From the NCBI RefSeq assembly GCF_900109175.1, contig NZ_FNZE01000013.1, positions 7,094-71,093 on the forward strand: a DNA stretch of 64,000 nt, written 5' to 3'. The notes beneath the pieces are model-generated. The model was given only the letters and a program-made list of their open reading frames with translations, had not been told where the DNA came from and did no database searches. The DNA comes from Pseudomonas linyingensis. Its GTDB lineage: Bacteria > Pseudomonadota > Gammaproteobacteria > Pseudomonadales > Pseudomonadaceae. How positions within the stretch are numbered: the first letter of the stretch is position 1; each line of letters starts with the position of its first letter. Shown piece by piece: positions 26,800-35,277 of this stretch. The position numbers were made by a program, and so were the translations under genes.

Positions 26800-27531
26800 A
26801 TGGCCGTGGCAATGGTGACCGGCGCCGGCGGCGCCATCGGCAGCGCGGCGTGCCGGCTGCTCGCCGCGCAGGGCTACCGGGTGGCGGCGCTCGATCTCGC
26901 CGAGCCGGCGACGCTGCCGGCCGGCGCCTGGTTCCGCGCCTGCGACGTGTCCTCGCGCGCCAGCGTGGCGGCGGCGGTGGAGGAGGTGGAGCGCGAGCTG
27001 GGCGAGATCACCGCGCTGGTCAACGTGGCCGGCGTGGTCTCCAGGGGCAGTGCGCTGGATCTGGACGAGGCCGAGCTGCAGCGGGTGTTGCGCATCAACG
27101 TGCAGGGCACGCTGATCCCCTGCCAGCTGGTCGGCCGGCGCATGGCCGAGCGGGGCAGGGGAGCCATCGTCAACATCGGCTCGGTGGTCGGCAAGAACGG
27201 CGGCAACGCCCGCCCGTGGCTGGACCCGGCCGAGCAGGCCAGCGCCGGCAACGTGGCCTACGGCATGTCCAAGGCGGCGGTGCACAGCCTGACCCAGTTC
27301 CTCGCCAAGGAACTGGCCAGCCGCGGCGTGCGGGTCAACGCGGTGGCGCCCGGCCCGATCGCCACCGACATGACCACGACCTTCCCCGAGACCCTGCGCG
27401 CGCTGATCCCGCTCGGGCGCATGGGCCGCGCCGAGGAGGTCGCCGAGGCGGTGGCCTTCCTGCTCTCCGACAAGGCCGGCTTCATCAGCGGCGAAATTCT
27501 CGACATCAACGGCGCCCTGTGGTGCGACTGA
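26800..27531 (+). CDS. Short-chain dehydrogenase/reductase
   Basis: From the ATG at 26800 (MAVAMVTGAGGAIGSAACRL) the product is 243 residues. It has the NAD(P) motif TGAGGAIG, NVAGVV, a catalytic tetrad with Ser in NIGSVVG and Tyr/Lys in YGMSKAA, and the VAPGPIATDM and SGEILDINGA segments of classical FabG-like SDRs. The Asp at the end of the second strand (AALDLAEPA) favours NAD over NADP. It follows the flavoprotein gene after one base, so it likely oxidises or reduces a hydroxyl/keto intermediate of the same pathway. Confidence 0.92.
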   Translation: MAVAMVTGAGGAIGSAACRLLAAQGYRVAALDLAEPATLPAGAWFRACDVSSRASVAAAVEEVERELGEITALVNVAGVVSRGSALDLDEAELQRVLRINVQGTLIPCQLVGRRMAERGRGAIVNIGSVVGKNGGNARPWLDPAEQASAGNVAYGMSKAAVHSLTQFLAKELASRGVRVNAVAPGPIATDMTTTFPETLRALIPLGRMGRAEEVAEAVAFLLSDKAGFISGEILDINGALWCD

Positions 27532-27556
27532 TTCAACCCAGCAGAGACTTGAAACA

Positions 27557-28132
27557 ATGAAGAGCATCTATCTGGTTCTGGACATGCAGAACGACCTGAT
27601 CCACGAAGACGGCGCCAGCGGCAAGTCGCCGCTGGGCGAGCAGGTGCGCTCGCGCGAGATCATCGCGCGCACCGCCGCGGCCATCGACAAGGCACGCAGC
27701 AAGGGCATCCCGGTGGCCTTCGTGCGCGTGGCCTTCTCCGACGATCATCGCGAGGCCAACCCGAACTCGCAGGTGTTCGGCCCGATCGCGAAAAATGGCA
27801 TCCTCAAGATGAACGCCTGGGGCGGCCAGGTGCACGCGGCGCTGGCGCCGCAGGCCGGCGAGTGGGACATCGTCAAGCACCGCGTCTCGCCGTTCTACCA
27901 GACCAAACTGGAGCTGCTGCTCAAGCGCGAAGGTATCGAGCGCATCTACTGCAGCGGGGTGAGTACCCAGGCGGTGGTGCAGGCTACAGTACGCGACGCG
28001 CATGACCGCGATTTCGACGTGGTGCTGCTGGAAGACTGCTGCGCCTCGCCGTCGGCCCAGGAGCATGCCAACTCGGTGGCCAGCATTGGTCGCTTCTGCA
28101 CCACGGCCAATTCCGAAACCGCCTTCGGCTGA
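27557..28132 (+). CDS. Isochorismatase-family cysteine hydrolase
   Basis: This 191-residue protein opens MKSIYLVLDMQNDLIHEDG, the conserved first Asp motif. It has the Lys in IVKHRVSPFYQTKL and the nucleophile region IYCSGVSTQAVVQATVRDAH, where Cys is placed as CSGV rather than immediately before the alpha helix (usual G-x-x-T-x-x-C-V). The usual nucleophile position therefore reads Val-Gln, and the catalytic Cys may be displaced or lost. Members hydrolyse amides (nicotinamide, carbamoylsarcosine) or vinyl ethers. It follows the SDR gene by 25 bases as the last gene of the LysR-linked operon. Confidence 0.8.
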   Translation: MKSIYLVLDMQNDLIHEDGASGKSPLGEQVRSREIIARTAAAIDKARSKGIPVAFVRVAFSDDHREANPNSQVFGPIAKNGILKMNAWGGQVHAALAPQAGEWDIVKHRVSPFYQTKLELLLKREGIERIYCSGVSTQAVVQATVRDAHDRDFDVVLLEDCCASPSAQEHANSVASIGRFCTTANSETAFG

Positions 28133-28268
28133 GGGAAGCAACCCGTGCGCTGGCGCTCATGCAGGGTGGGCGCCATCGGCTATCTTGAAGTCGTCAACGC
28201 CGAGCCGCACGGCGTTCTTGCAACCCCGGATCGGGCGTCTGCCCGATCCCCCTGCCAGGAATCAGCAC

Positions 28269-28775
28269 ATGTCCCTCTCCATGTACCAAGCCTCCATCCC
28301 GACGCTCCTCCGTGGCCTGGATAGTCTGGCGGCCATCCTCGCCAAGGCTGCCGCCCATGCCGCCGCGCGGAAAATCGCCCCGGAAGTGCTCCTCAACGCT
28401 CGGCTCGCTCCCGACATGCTTCCGCTGGTGCGTCAGGTGCAGATCGTCTCCGACACGGCCAAGGGCTGTGCCGCGCGTCTGGCTGGTATCGAGGTGCCGA
28501 GTTATGCCGATACCGAAGCCAGCTTTGACGAGTTGCAGGAACGCCTCGCCAAGACCGCGACCTTCCTGAAGGGGGTGGCGCCGGAGCAGATCGACGGCAG
28601 CGAGGAGCGCGCCATCGTGCTCAAGGCCCACGACCAGGAAATCCATTTCACCGGGCGAACCTATCTGCTGGGCTTCGTCCTGCCCAACTTCTATTTCCAC
28701 CTGACCACCGCTTACGGCATCTTGCGCCACAACGGCGTCGAGATAGGCAAGAAGGACTATCTGGGCGAGGTTTGA
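28269..28775 (+). CDS. DUF1993 family protein
   Basis: From the ATG at 28269 (MSLSMYQASIPTLLRGLDSL) the product is 168 residues and mostly helical. It has the typical DUF1993 features: the opening LSMYQASIPTLLRGL, the ARLAPDMLPLVRQVQIVSD segment, and the C-terminal FYFHLTTAYGILRHNGVEIG. The fold is a DinB-like four-helix bundle, and its function is unknown. It is separated by 136 bases from the isochorismatase-like gene and is probably an independent unit, not part of the catabolic pathway. Confidence 0.85.
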   Translation: MSLSMYQASIPTLLRGLDSLAAILAKAAAHAAARKIAPEVLLNARLAPDMLPLVRQVQIVSDTAKGCAARLAGIEVPSYADTEASFDELQERLAKTATFLKGVAPEQIDGSEERAIVLKAHDQEIHFTGRTYLLGFVLPNFYFHLTTAYGILRHNGVEIGKKDYLGEV

Positions 28776-28948
28776 CGCTCGGCAGGGCCGCGTTGGTGAA
28801 TGGATGCACCCCTGCGGACCGGGAAATCGGCTTCATGCGATTGCCCTGGCCGGCCGGCGCAAAGCCTGCCGAAGGGGCGCCATCGCGCGTATAATCGCCG
28901 CCTTTCAAAAGCTGCCGGGTTGCCTCCGGCCCTGACGTGGACGGCCCC

Positions 28949-30568
28949 ATGCTGCGCATCACCGAACTCAAACTGCCCCTCGACCACAGCGACGCCGACC
29001 TGCGCGCCGCGATCCTGCAGCGCCTGGGCATCGCCGATGCCGAACTGCTCGACTTCAGCCTGTTCAAGCGCAGCTACGACGCGCGCAAGAAGTCCAGCGA
29101 GCTGCTGTTCATCTACACCCTGGACGTCAGCGTGCGCGACGAAGCGACGCTGCTGGCCAAGTTCGCCGACGACCGGCAGATCGGCCCCAGCCCGGACATG
29201 CGCTATCAGTTCGTCGGCCACGCGCCCGAGCAGCTGGAAGAGCGTCCGCTGGTGGTCGGCTTCGGTCCGTGCGGCATCTTCGCCGGCCTGCTGCTGGCGC
29301 AGATGGGCTTTCGCCCGATCATCCTCGAGCGCGGCAAGGAAGTGCGCCAGCGCACCAAGGACACCTGGGGCCTGTGGCGCAAGGGCGTGCTCAATCCCGA
29401 GTCCAACGTGCAGTTCGGCGAGGGCGGCGCGGGGACCTTCTCCGACGGCAAGCTGTACAGCCAGATCAAGGACCCGCAGTTCTTCGGCCGCAAGGTGCTC
29501 GAGGAGTTCGTCAAGGCCGGCGCGCCGGAGGAGATCCTCTACGTCAACAAGCCGCACATCGGCACCTTCCGCCTCACCGGCATGGTCGAGAACATGCGCG
29601 CCGAGATCATCGCCCTCGGCGGCGAAGTGCGCTTCGAGCAGAAGGTCAGCGACCTGCTGATCGAGGACGGCCAGCTACGCGGCGTGCAGCTGGAGAGCGG
29701 CGAGCGGATCGCCAGCCGCCATGTGGTGCTGGCCCTCGGCCACAGCGCCCGCGACACCATGCGCATGCTCCACGGCCACGGCGTGTTCATGGAAGCCAAG
29801 CCGTTCTCGGTGGGCTTCCGCATCGAGCACCCGCAGTCGGTGATCGACAAGGCGCGCCTGGGCAAGTACGCCGGCCACCCGAAGCTCGGCGCCGCCGACT
29901 ACAAGCTGGTCTACCACGCCAAGAACGGTCGCTCGGTATACAGCTTCTGCATGTGCCCGGGTGGTACCGTGGTGGCCGCCACCTCGGAGCCGAACCGGGT
30001 GGTGACCAACGGCATGAGCCAGTACTCGCGCAACGAGCGCAACGCCAACTCCGGCCTGGTGGTCGGCATCAGCCCCGAGCAGGACTTCCCGGACGGCCCG
30101 CTGGCCGGCATCGAACTGCAGGAGCGCCTGGAATCGCTCGCCTACGAACTCGGCGGTCGCAACTACGAGGCCCCGGCGCAGCTGGTCGGCGACTTCATCG
30201 CCGGCAAGCCGTCCACCGCGCTGGGCAGCGTCGAGCCGTCGTACAAGCCGGGGGTCAAGCTGCAGGATCTGGCCGCGGCCCTGCCGCCGTTCGCCATCGA
30301 GGCGATCCGCGAGGCACTGCCGGTGTTCGACAAGCAGATCCGCGGCTACGCGATGCACGACGCGGTGCTCACCGGCCTGGAGACACGCACCTCCTCGCCG
30401 CTGCGCATCACCCGCGGCGCCGACCTGCAGAGCCTCAACGTCAAGGGCCTGTTCCCCGCCGGCGAAGGCGCCGGCTATGCCGGCGGCATCCTCTCCGCCG
30501 GGGTCGACGGCATCCGCATCGCCGAAGCCGTCGCCCGCGACCTGCTAGGCTTGCCCAACCCGGCATGA
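28949..30568 (+). CDS. COG2509-type FAD-dependent dehydrogenase
   Basis: The ATG at 28949 gives 539 residues (MLRITELKLPLDHSDADLRA); a GTG at 28937 is also possible. After a roughly 95-residue N-terminal domain comes the FAD motif VVGFGPCGIFAGLLLAQMGF (residues 102-121). It then shows FGEGGAGTFSDGKLYSQIKD, and the C-terminal LFPAGEGAGYAGGILSAGVD. This is the uncharacterised FAD-dependent dehydrogenase family widespread in proteobacteria. A perfect TATAAT at 28890-28895 may be its -10. It appears to be an independent housekeeping-type gene. Confidence 0.88.
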   Translation: MLRITELKLPLDHSDADLRAAILQRLGIADAELLDFSLFKRSYDARKKSSELLFIYTLDVSVRDEATLLAKFADDRQIGPSPDMRYQFVGHAPEQLEERPLVVGFGPCGIFAGLLLAQMGFRPIILERGKEVRQRTKDTWGLWRKGVLNPESNVQFGEGGAGTFSDGKLYSQIKDPQFFGRKVLEEFVKAGAPEEILYVNKPHIGTFRLTGMVENMRAEIIALGGEVRFEQKVSDLLIEDGQLRGVQLESGERIASRHVVLALGHSARDTMRMLHGHGVFMEAKPFSVGFRIEHPQSVIDKARLGKYAGHPKLGAADYKLVYHAKNGRSVYSFCMCPGGTVVAATSEPNRVVTNGMSQYSRNERNANSGLVVGISPEQDFPDGPLAGIELQERLESLAYELGGRNYEAPAQLVGDFIAGKPSTALGSVEPSYKPGVKLQDLAAALPPFAIEAIREALPVFDKQIRGYAMHDAVLTGLETRTSSPLRITRGADLQSLNVKGLFPAGEGAGYAGGILSAGVDGIRIAEAVARDLLGLPNPA

Positions 30569-30579
30569 TCGCGGCCTGC

Positions 30580-30620
30580 GCCCGGCTTCGCTCCCGATTA
30601 ATGCGAGAGAGGAGCCGGGC
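30580..30620 (+). terminator. Hairpin after the COG2509-type gene
   Basis: GCCCGGCT (30580-30587) pairs with AGCCGGGC (30613-30620), and an inner CTC/GAG may extend the stem. It starts 11 bases past the stop. There is no U tract, so this is a weak candidate. Confidence 0.35.
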
Positions 30621-30697
30621 CTGCCCGCATCGGGTCAACCACGGCAATCGAGTGTTTGGATGATGTGTAGATTTCGCCGGAGGGAAACTCCCGATTG

Positions 30698-31003
30698 ATG
30701 AAGATCGAAGCGGTCAATCTGGCTGAGCCAGAAGTAACCTGTGCCAACTGCCAGGCCTGCTGTTGTCGCCTGGAAGTCATGCTGATCACCGATACCGGCG
30801 TGCCTGAGCAGTTCATCGACATCGACGCCTGGGGCGGCCAGGTGATGGCGCGCCTGGACGATGGCTGGTGCGCGGCGCTCGATCGCGAAACCTTGCTGTG
30901 CACGATCTACGAAAACCGCCCGTTCATTTGCCGCGAATTCGAAATGGGCGAGTACGAATGCATCGACGAGCGCGGCGCGGGTCTTCCCGGCGTCTCCTCA
31001 TGA
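30698..31003 (+). CDS. YkgJ-family cysteine-cluster protein
   Basis: This 101-residue protein starts MKIEAVNLAEPEVTCANCQA. It has the cysteine cluster CANCQACCCR near residues 15-24, and later LLCTIYENRPFICREF, the pattern of the YkgJ/UPF0153 putative zinc or iron-sulfur chelating family. A GGAGGG site lies upstream at a slightly long distance. The function is unknown in the family. It stands alone between the flavoprotein gene and an extragenic repeat. Confidence 0.85.
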   Translation: MKIEAVNLAEPEVTCANCQACCCRLEVMLITDTGVPEQFIDIDAWGGQVMARLDDGWCAALDRETLLCTIYENRPFICREFEMGEYECIDERGAGLPGVSS

Positions 31004-31051
31004 GGGGCTAGGAGTCCTGCCGGGGCAATCGCATGAAACCCATAGCGTGGC

Positions 31052-31108
31052 GTAGGGGCGAATTCATTCGCCTTTGCGAGGCATTTTGGCGAATGAATTC
31101 GCCCCTAC
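31052..31108. repeat. Extragenic palindromic repeat, copy 1
   Basis: The left arm (31052-31072) contains GGGGCGAATTCATTCGCC, and the right arm (31088-31108) is its perfect 21-base reverse complement with a 15-base loop. The same arms occur at 60837-60898. It lies between YkgJ and the end of the sigma54 regulator gene, where it could also act as a transcript-end hairpin. Confidence 0.9.
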
Positions 31109-31164
31109 AGCGGCTTGCCAGGGCCTGACTTGCCGCCCGGTGACCCTGGCAAGGCTGGGGCGCT

Positions 31165-33015
31165 TCACTCTTCGCTCTGCGCCATCTTCTTCAGCCGGTA
31201 GTCGAGTTGGGCGCGGGTCATGCCGAGCAGGGCGGCGGCCTTGGACACGTTGCCCTCGCACTGCTCCATGGCGACCTCGATATATACCTCCTCGATATCC
31301 GGCAGCTTGACCGGCCCGCGCTGCAGGGCGCGTTTGGCCAGGTTGAGCAGTTGCTCGTGGCTGGCGTTCTCCTGCTGGGCGAGGCCGACCCCGGACGGCT
31401 CGCTTTCCGGCAGGCGGATGCCGATGGCCGGGCCGGCTTCCCAACTGACCGTGCCGACGCGCTCGCGCTGCCCGCCCTGGCCTAAGCCGGAGAGGTGGCG
31501 CATGTCGATGGCCTCGCCGTCATCGGCGAGGATGACCGCACGTTCGATGACGTTCTCGAATTCGCGGATGTTGCCCGGCCAGTTATGGTCGAGGATCGCC
31601 TGCAGGGCCCGCGGGGTGATGCCGGTCAGCCGGCGGCCGTGCAGCGCGGTCAGCTTGGTGAGGCAGACGTCCAGTAGCAGCGGCAGGTCGTCCTTGCGCT
31701 CGCGCAGGGGGGCGATGGTCACCGGGAAGACGTTGAGCCGGTAGAACAGGTCGCTGCGAAAGCGACCTTCCTTGACCGCCACGGCCAGGTCCTCGTTGGT
31801 GGCGGCGATCACCCGCACGTCGACCTTGATCGTCTTGTTGCTGCCCAGGCGCTCCAGATCGCCGCTCTGCAGCACCCGGAGCAGCTTGCTCTGCGCGGTC
31901 ATGCTGAGGGTGCCGATCTCGTCGAGGAAGATGGTGCCGCCATCGGCGAACTCGAAGCGTCCCGCGCGCGGCTCGGTGGCGCCGGAGTAGGCGCCGCGCT
32001 GCACGCCGAACAGCTCGGACTCGATCAGTGCCTCGGGGATGGCCGCGCAGTTGATCTCCACGAAGGGGCCGTTTACGCGGCGGCTGTTGGCATGCACCTC
32101 GTGGGCGAACATGGTCTTGCCGACGCCGCTTTCGCCGAGCAGCAGGACGGTGGCGTTGGTCGTGGCCACCCGCAGGATCTTGTGCAGTGCGGCGTGGTAG
32201 GCCGCCGAACTGCCCACCGGGCGGTCCAGTTCGGCCGGGTTGCTGCGCGGTTGGGTCAGGCCGAAGGGCGCGGCGACCAGGCTGGGCGCCGCGGGCGTCT
32301 GCGCGGGCTGCGGCATCGGCTCGCCGCGGCGATGGTCGGCGGCGCGCGGCTGGAAGTACTTGAGGTCTTCCTCTGCGTCGTCCCATTCCTCCACCGGCCG
32401 CGCCACGGCCCGGCACACCTCGTCGCCGCTGGCGCGGCACTCGGTCTCGCGTACCAGGATGCGCTTGCCCATCAGGCGGGTCAGGAAGCCCGAGCTGTAG
32501 CCCACTTCCATCCAGCAGATCGGATCGCTGCTGGTGCCGTTGCTGGCCACATGCAGATCGCTCTCCACCGAATGTTTCCAGAGGAACTCGCCGTACAGGT
32601 AGCCCTTGCTCTGGTCGAACTCGATGCACACCGGGGTGACTTCGACCATGCCGGCCAGGGCGTGTAGCTGCGCGCCGGCGGCGAGGATGTCGAGCTGGGT
32701 GCCGCTGGTACGGGTCTTGATGGCCAGGTCTGCATCGCGCACGCCGGTGAGGTAGCCGATGCGGGTGAACACCCCGCGGGTGAACTCGACCCCCATGGAT
32801 TCGATCAGCTCCTGACGCAGGGCGCCGAAGGCCTCCGCGTGCAGCAGGAGCATGCGTTTCTCGCCGAGCCAGATCAGCCCTTCCTGAAGATTGAAGAACA
32901 GGTGTTCGGTGAGGTCCTGCATGTCGGGGAAACGCAGGTCGGTGATGATGCCACGGGAGTCGCTGCGCCTTCCTTTGCGTGCGCCTGCGCCGTCTTCGCT
33001 CGTGGTCGTACTCAT
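31165..33015 (-). CDS. XylR/DmpR-type sigma54-dependent activator with aromatic-sensing domain
   Basis: The ATG at 33015 gives 616 residues ([20 protein letters not shown]). Order: XylR_N sensor (about 25-130), V4R domain (about 140-205, with [12 protein letters not shown] as its cysteine pair), linker, AAA+ domain with Walker A GESGVGKT (294-301) and Walker B TIFLDE (361-366), and a C-terminal Fis helix-turn-helix ([20 protein letters not shown]). The sigma54 contact loop reads GAYSGA at 341-346 rather than GAFTGA. Members bind phenols, toluene or biphenyl-like effectors directly and activate a divergent -24/-12 promoter. One lies at 33273 facing the meta-cleavage operon. Confidence 0.95.
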   Translation of the reverse strand: MSTTTSEDGAGARKGRRSDSRGIITDLRFPDMQDLTEHLFFNLQEGLIWLGEKRMLLLHAEAFGALRQELIESMGVEFTRGVFTRIGYLTGVRDADLAIKTRTSGTQLDILAAGAQLHALAGMVEVTPVCIEFDQSKGYLYGEFLWKHSVESDLHVASNGTSSDPICWMEVGYSSGFLTRLMGKRILVRETECRASGDEVCRAVARPVEEWDDAEEDLKYFQPRAADHRRGEPMPQPAQTPAAPSLVAAPFGLTQPRSNPAELDRPVGSSAAYHAALHKILRVATTNATVLLLGESGVGKTMFAHEVHANSRRVNGPFVEINCAAIPEALIESELFGVQRGAYSGATEPRAGRFEFADGGTIFLDEIGTLSMTAQSKLLRVLQSGDLERLGSNKTIKVDVRVIAATNEDLAVAVKEGRFRSDLFYRLNVFPVTIAPLRERKDDLPLLLDVCLTKLTALHGRRLTGITPRALQAILDHNWPGNIREFENVIERAVILADDGEAIDMRHLSGLGQGGQRERVGTVSWEAGPAIGIRLPESEPSGVGLAQQENASHEQLLNLAKRALQRGPVKLPDIEEVYIEVAMEQCEGNVSKAAALLGMTRAQLDYRLKKMAQSEE

Positions 33016-33181
33016 GGATGTGCCTGTTTTGCTTGTAGTTATCCGCAATGTGATGCCGAGGTTGATCGCCAGCATCGCCTGTTCGGGATGCTCCGGACAA
33101 GCACCGTCGGTGATTTCATGTTTTTCGTTCCGAATTTTTGGTGCCTGCGGAAAATTCGCAAGGGTTGTCCGCTGCAAGGAG

Positions 33182-33211
33182 CTGCGCAACGCGCTCCGCA
33201 AGTCTCCGCAA
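33182..33211 (+). promoter_or_regulatory. Candidate upstream activator repeats for the sigma54 regulator
   Basis: Three CT(G/C)CGCAA octamers start at 33182, 33194 and 33204, spaced 12 and 10 bases. They lie about 100 bases upstream of the predicted transcription start, a normal distance for enhancer sites of XylR-type activators. Nearby ATCCGCAA and GTCCGCTGCAA are related. The match to the known XylR/DmpR inverted-repeat site is not evident. Confidence 0.35.
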
Positions 33212-33272
33212 CAAATCCTAAGCTATTGAAAATAAAAGATATTTTAATCTCTTCTGGCGCCTTTTCAGGTGC

Positions 33273-33288
33273 TGGCACGGGCGTTGCT
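33273..33288 (+). promoter_or_regulatory. Sigma54 (-24/-12) promoter of the meta-cleavage operon
   Basis: TGGCACGGGCGTTGCT matches the TGGCACG-N4-TTGCW consensus at every fixed position, with GG at 33274-33275 and GC at 33286-33287 separated by exactly 10 bases. The start of transcription should be near 33299, giving a leader of about 84 bases before the dioxygenase GTG. Confidence 0.93.
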
Positions 33289-33382
33289 CTACCTAGGGAA
33301 AGCGCCGGCAGTTCTCACGGCGCAACTGACCGGGGCGCTGAGCGAGGCCTTCGGAACAATAAAAACAACAGAGGGACGTGAA

Positions 33383-34282
33383 GTGGCAGAGATCAACTCA
33401 CTGGGTTATGTCGGCCTGGGTGTCAGCGATCTGGATCAGTGGCAGTGGTTCGCCAGCGAGATCCTCGGCCTGCAGGTTGGCCAGCGCGATGCGCAGGGCC
33501 TGAGCCTGCGCATGGACGAGCACCAGCAGCGCATCTTCCTGGAAGAAAACAGCATCGACGACCTGCTGGTGGCCGGCTGGCAGTTCAAGACCGAGCGGGC
33601 GCTCGAGGAGTACGTCGCCGAGCTGCGCGACAAGGGTGTCGAGGTCAGTGTCGTACCCGCCGAGTTGCTGCAGCGCCGCAAGGTGGAAAAGGCCTACGCC
33701 TGCCAGGATCCCAACGGTTTCAGCCATGAATTCTTCTTTGGTCCGCATGTGGCCGAGTTGCGGAACCCGTTCCGCTCCAAGGTGCTCAAGGGTGGCTTCG
33801 TCTGCGGCGAGCTGGGTATCGGTCACATCCTGCCGTTCGCCAAGGCCGGCAAGGGTGAGCAGACCCTGAGCTTCTACAGGGACGTGCTCAAGCTGCGGGT
33901 CAGCGACTACATCCGCGAGGAAATCATGCCCGGCATGCTGGTGGACGCCACCTTCTTCCACACCGCCAGCGGCCGCCACCATTCGATCGCCACGGCCGAG
34001 AACCCGATGGCCACCAAGACCCTCAACCACTTCATGTTGCAGGTGGAAGACCTCGACGACGTCGGCCTGGCCTACGACCGCACCGTGAAGGCCGGCATTC
34101 CGGTGGCTCTGGAGCTGGGCCATCACCCGAACGACCGCATGTTCTCCTTCTACGCCCGCACACCGTCCGGTTTCAACTTCGAGATCGGTTGGGGCGGGGT
34201 GGTGATCGACGAGAACGACTGGGAAGTGCGCAGCTACTCCCAGATGAGCGACTGGGGCCACAAGCGCAACCAGATCGTCTGA
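33383..34282 (+). CDS. Extradiol (meta-cleaving) catechol dioxygenase, two-domain VOC type
   Basis: The start is the GTG at 33383, six bases after GAGGGA; the longer frame to 33269 contains the sigma54 promoter and cannot be real. The 299-residue product has two VOC domains. The Fe(II) ligands are His148 (GIGHIL), His216 (LNHFMLQV) and Glu267 (FNFEIGW), with the acid-base His200 in SGRHHSIA. This is the BphC/HsaC-like class that cleaves 3-substituted catechols next to the hydroxyls. It is the first gene after the sigma54 promoter. The ring-opened keto product would go to one of the two hydrolases in the operon. Confidence 0.93.
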   Translation: MAEINSLGYVGLGVSDLDQWQWFASEILGLQVGQRDAQGLSLRMDEHQQRIFLEENSIDDLLVAGWQFKTERALEEYVAELRDKGVEVSVVPAELLQRRKVEKAYACQDPNGFSHEFFFGPHVAELRNPFRSKVLKGGFVCGELGIGHILPFAKAGKGEQTLSFYRDVLKLRVSDYIREEIMPGMLVDATFFHTASGRHHSIATAENPMATKTLNHFMLQVEDLDDVGLAYDRTVKAGIPVALELGHHPNDRMFSFYARTPSGFNFEIGWGGVVIDENDWEVRSYSQMSDWGHKRNQIV

Positions 34283-34298
34283 TCGACACAGTGGAGAA

Positions 34299-35183
34299 AT
34301 GAACATGAGCATCTGGCTGGACTTCCTGGGCGCAGAGATTCGCTACATCGATCTGCCCACCTATGGCCGCACCCGCATCGCCGAAGCCGGCAAGGGCAAG
34401 GCCGAGACGTTGATCCTGATGCACGGCATCGGCGGCCATATCGAGGCCTATGCGAAGAACGTGGTGGCCCTCGGCGAGCACTACCACGTGATTGCCTTCG
34501 ACTATGTCGGCCACGGCCTGTCGGCGAAGAAGACCGACATCGAGTACTCGATTGCCGACTACGTCGAGCAGCTGCGCGAGCTGATGGATGCGCTGGACAT
34601 TGAGCAGGCGCACATCTCCGGCGAGTCGCTGGGCGGGGTGGTCACCGGCGACTTCGCGGTGCGCTATCCGCAGCGCATCAAACGAGCGGTGCTCAACACC
34701 ACCGGCGGCATCCCGGTGGTCAGCGACAAGGGCCGCGCCGATCTCAAGTACCTGGCCGAGTTGTCGGCACGCAGCTTCGGTCAGGCGCCGACCTTCGAGA
34801 GCATCCGCGAGCGCATGCAGTGGCTGCTCTACGAGGGCAACTGGCACCTGCTCAGCGACGAGCTGATCCAGTCGCGACTGACCTTCTACTCCTCGGCCGG
34901 CTACCAGCAGTGCGCCCCGCTGATCTACGCGCGGCTGAAGAAGGTCAAGGACGGCGGCAAGCCGGACATGATCGAGCTGGAAAAGATGCAGTGCGAAACC
35001 CTGCTGCTGTGGACCACCCACAACCCGATCCACGACGTGGCGGCTGCCGAGTCGGCGCTGCCGCGCCTGCCGAAAGGGCAGCTGTACGTGATGAAAACCG
35101 AGGCCGGGCACTGGCCGCAATACGAGGATCCGCAGGAGTTCAATCGGGTGATGTTGCAGTTCCTGGCCAGCGGGACGATTTGA
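34299..35183 (+). CDS. Alpha/beta hydrolase, probable meta-cleavage product hydrolase (1)
   Basis: The 294-residue protein has the oxyanion motif LILMHGIGGH, nucleophile Ser110 in ISGESLGGV, probable Asp246 in NPIHDVAAA and His271 in EAGHWPQYEDP. It is 16 bases after the dioxygenase, so it most likely hydrolyses the C-C bond of the ring-cleavage product. The acid region WTTHNPIHD departs from the usual WGxxD-type motif of BphD enzymes, and a second, more classical hydrolase lies at 47500. It may therefore act on an ester or thioester of the substrate instead. Either ATG (34299 or 34305) could be used. Confidence 0.85.
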   Translation: MNMSIWLDFLGAEIRYIDLPTYGRTRIAEAGKGKAETLILMHGIGGHIEAYAKNVVALGEHYHVIAFDYVGHGLSAKKTDIEYSIADYVEQLRELMDALDIEQAHISGESLGGVVTGDFAVRYPQRIKRAVLNTTGGIPVVSDKGRADLKYLAELSARSFGQAPTFESIRERMQWLLYEGNWHLLSDELIQSRLTFYSSAGYQQCAPLIYARLKKVKDGGKPDMIELEKMQCETLLLWTTHNPIHDVAAAESALPRLPKGQLYVMKTEAGHWPQYEDPQEFNRVMLQFLASGTI

Positions 35184-35277
35184 ACAAGACCGTACGCCGT
35201 TTTCTCGCGGCATAACTTCCGCGCCGTGCTGCTTGCCGGTCACGGATATCGAATAAAAATAATTGAGAGATACGCAC

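Noticed and set aside
33269-33382. Earlier start of the extradiol dioxygenase at 33269
   Set aside because: This stretch contains the sigma54 promoter and predicted transcription start, so it cannot be translated from that promoter; the GTG at 33383 has a good ribosome site.
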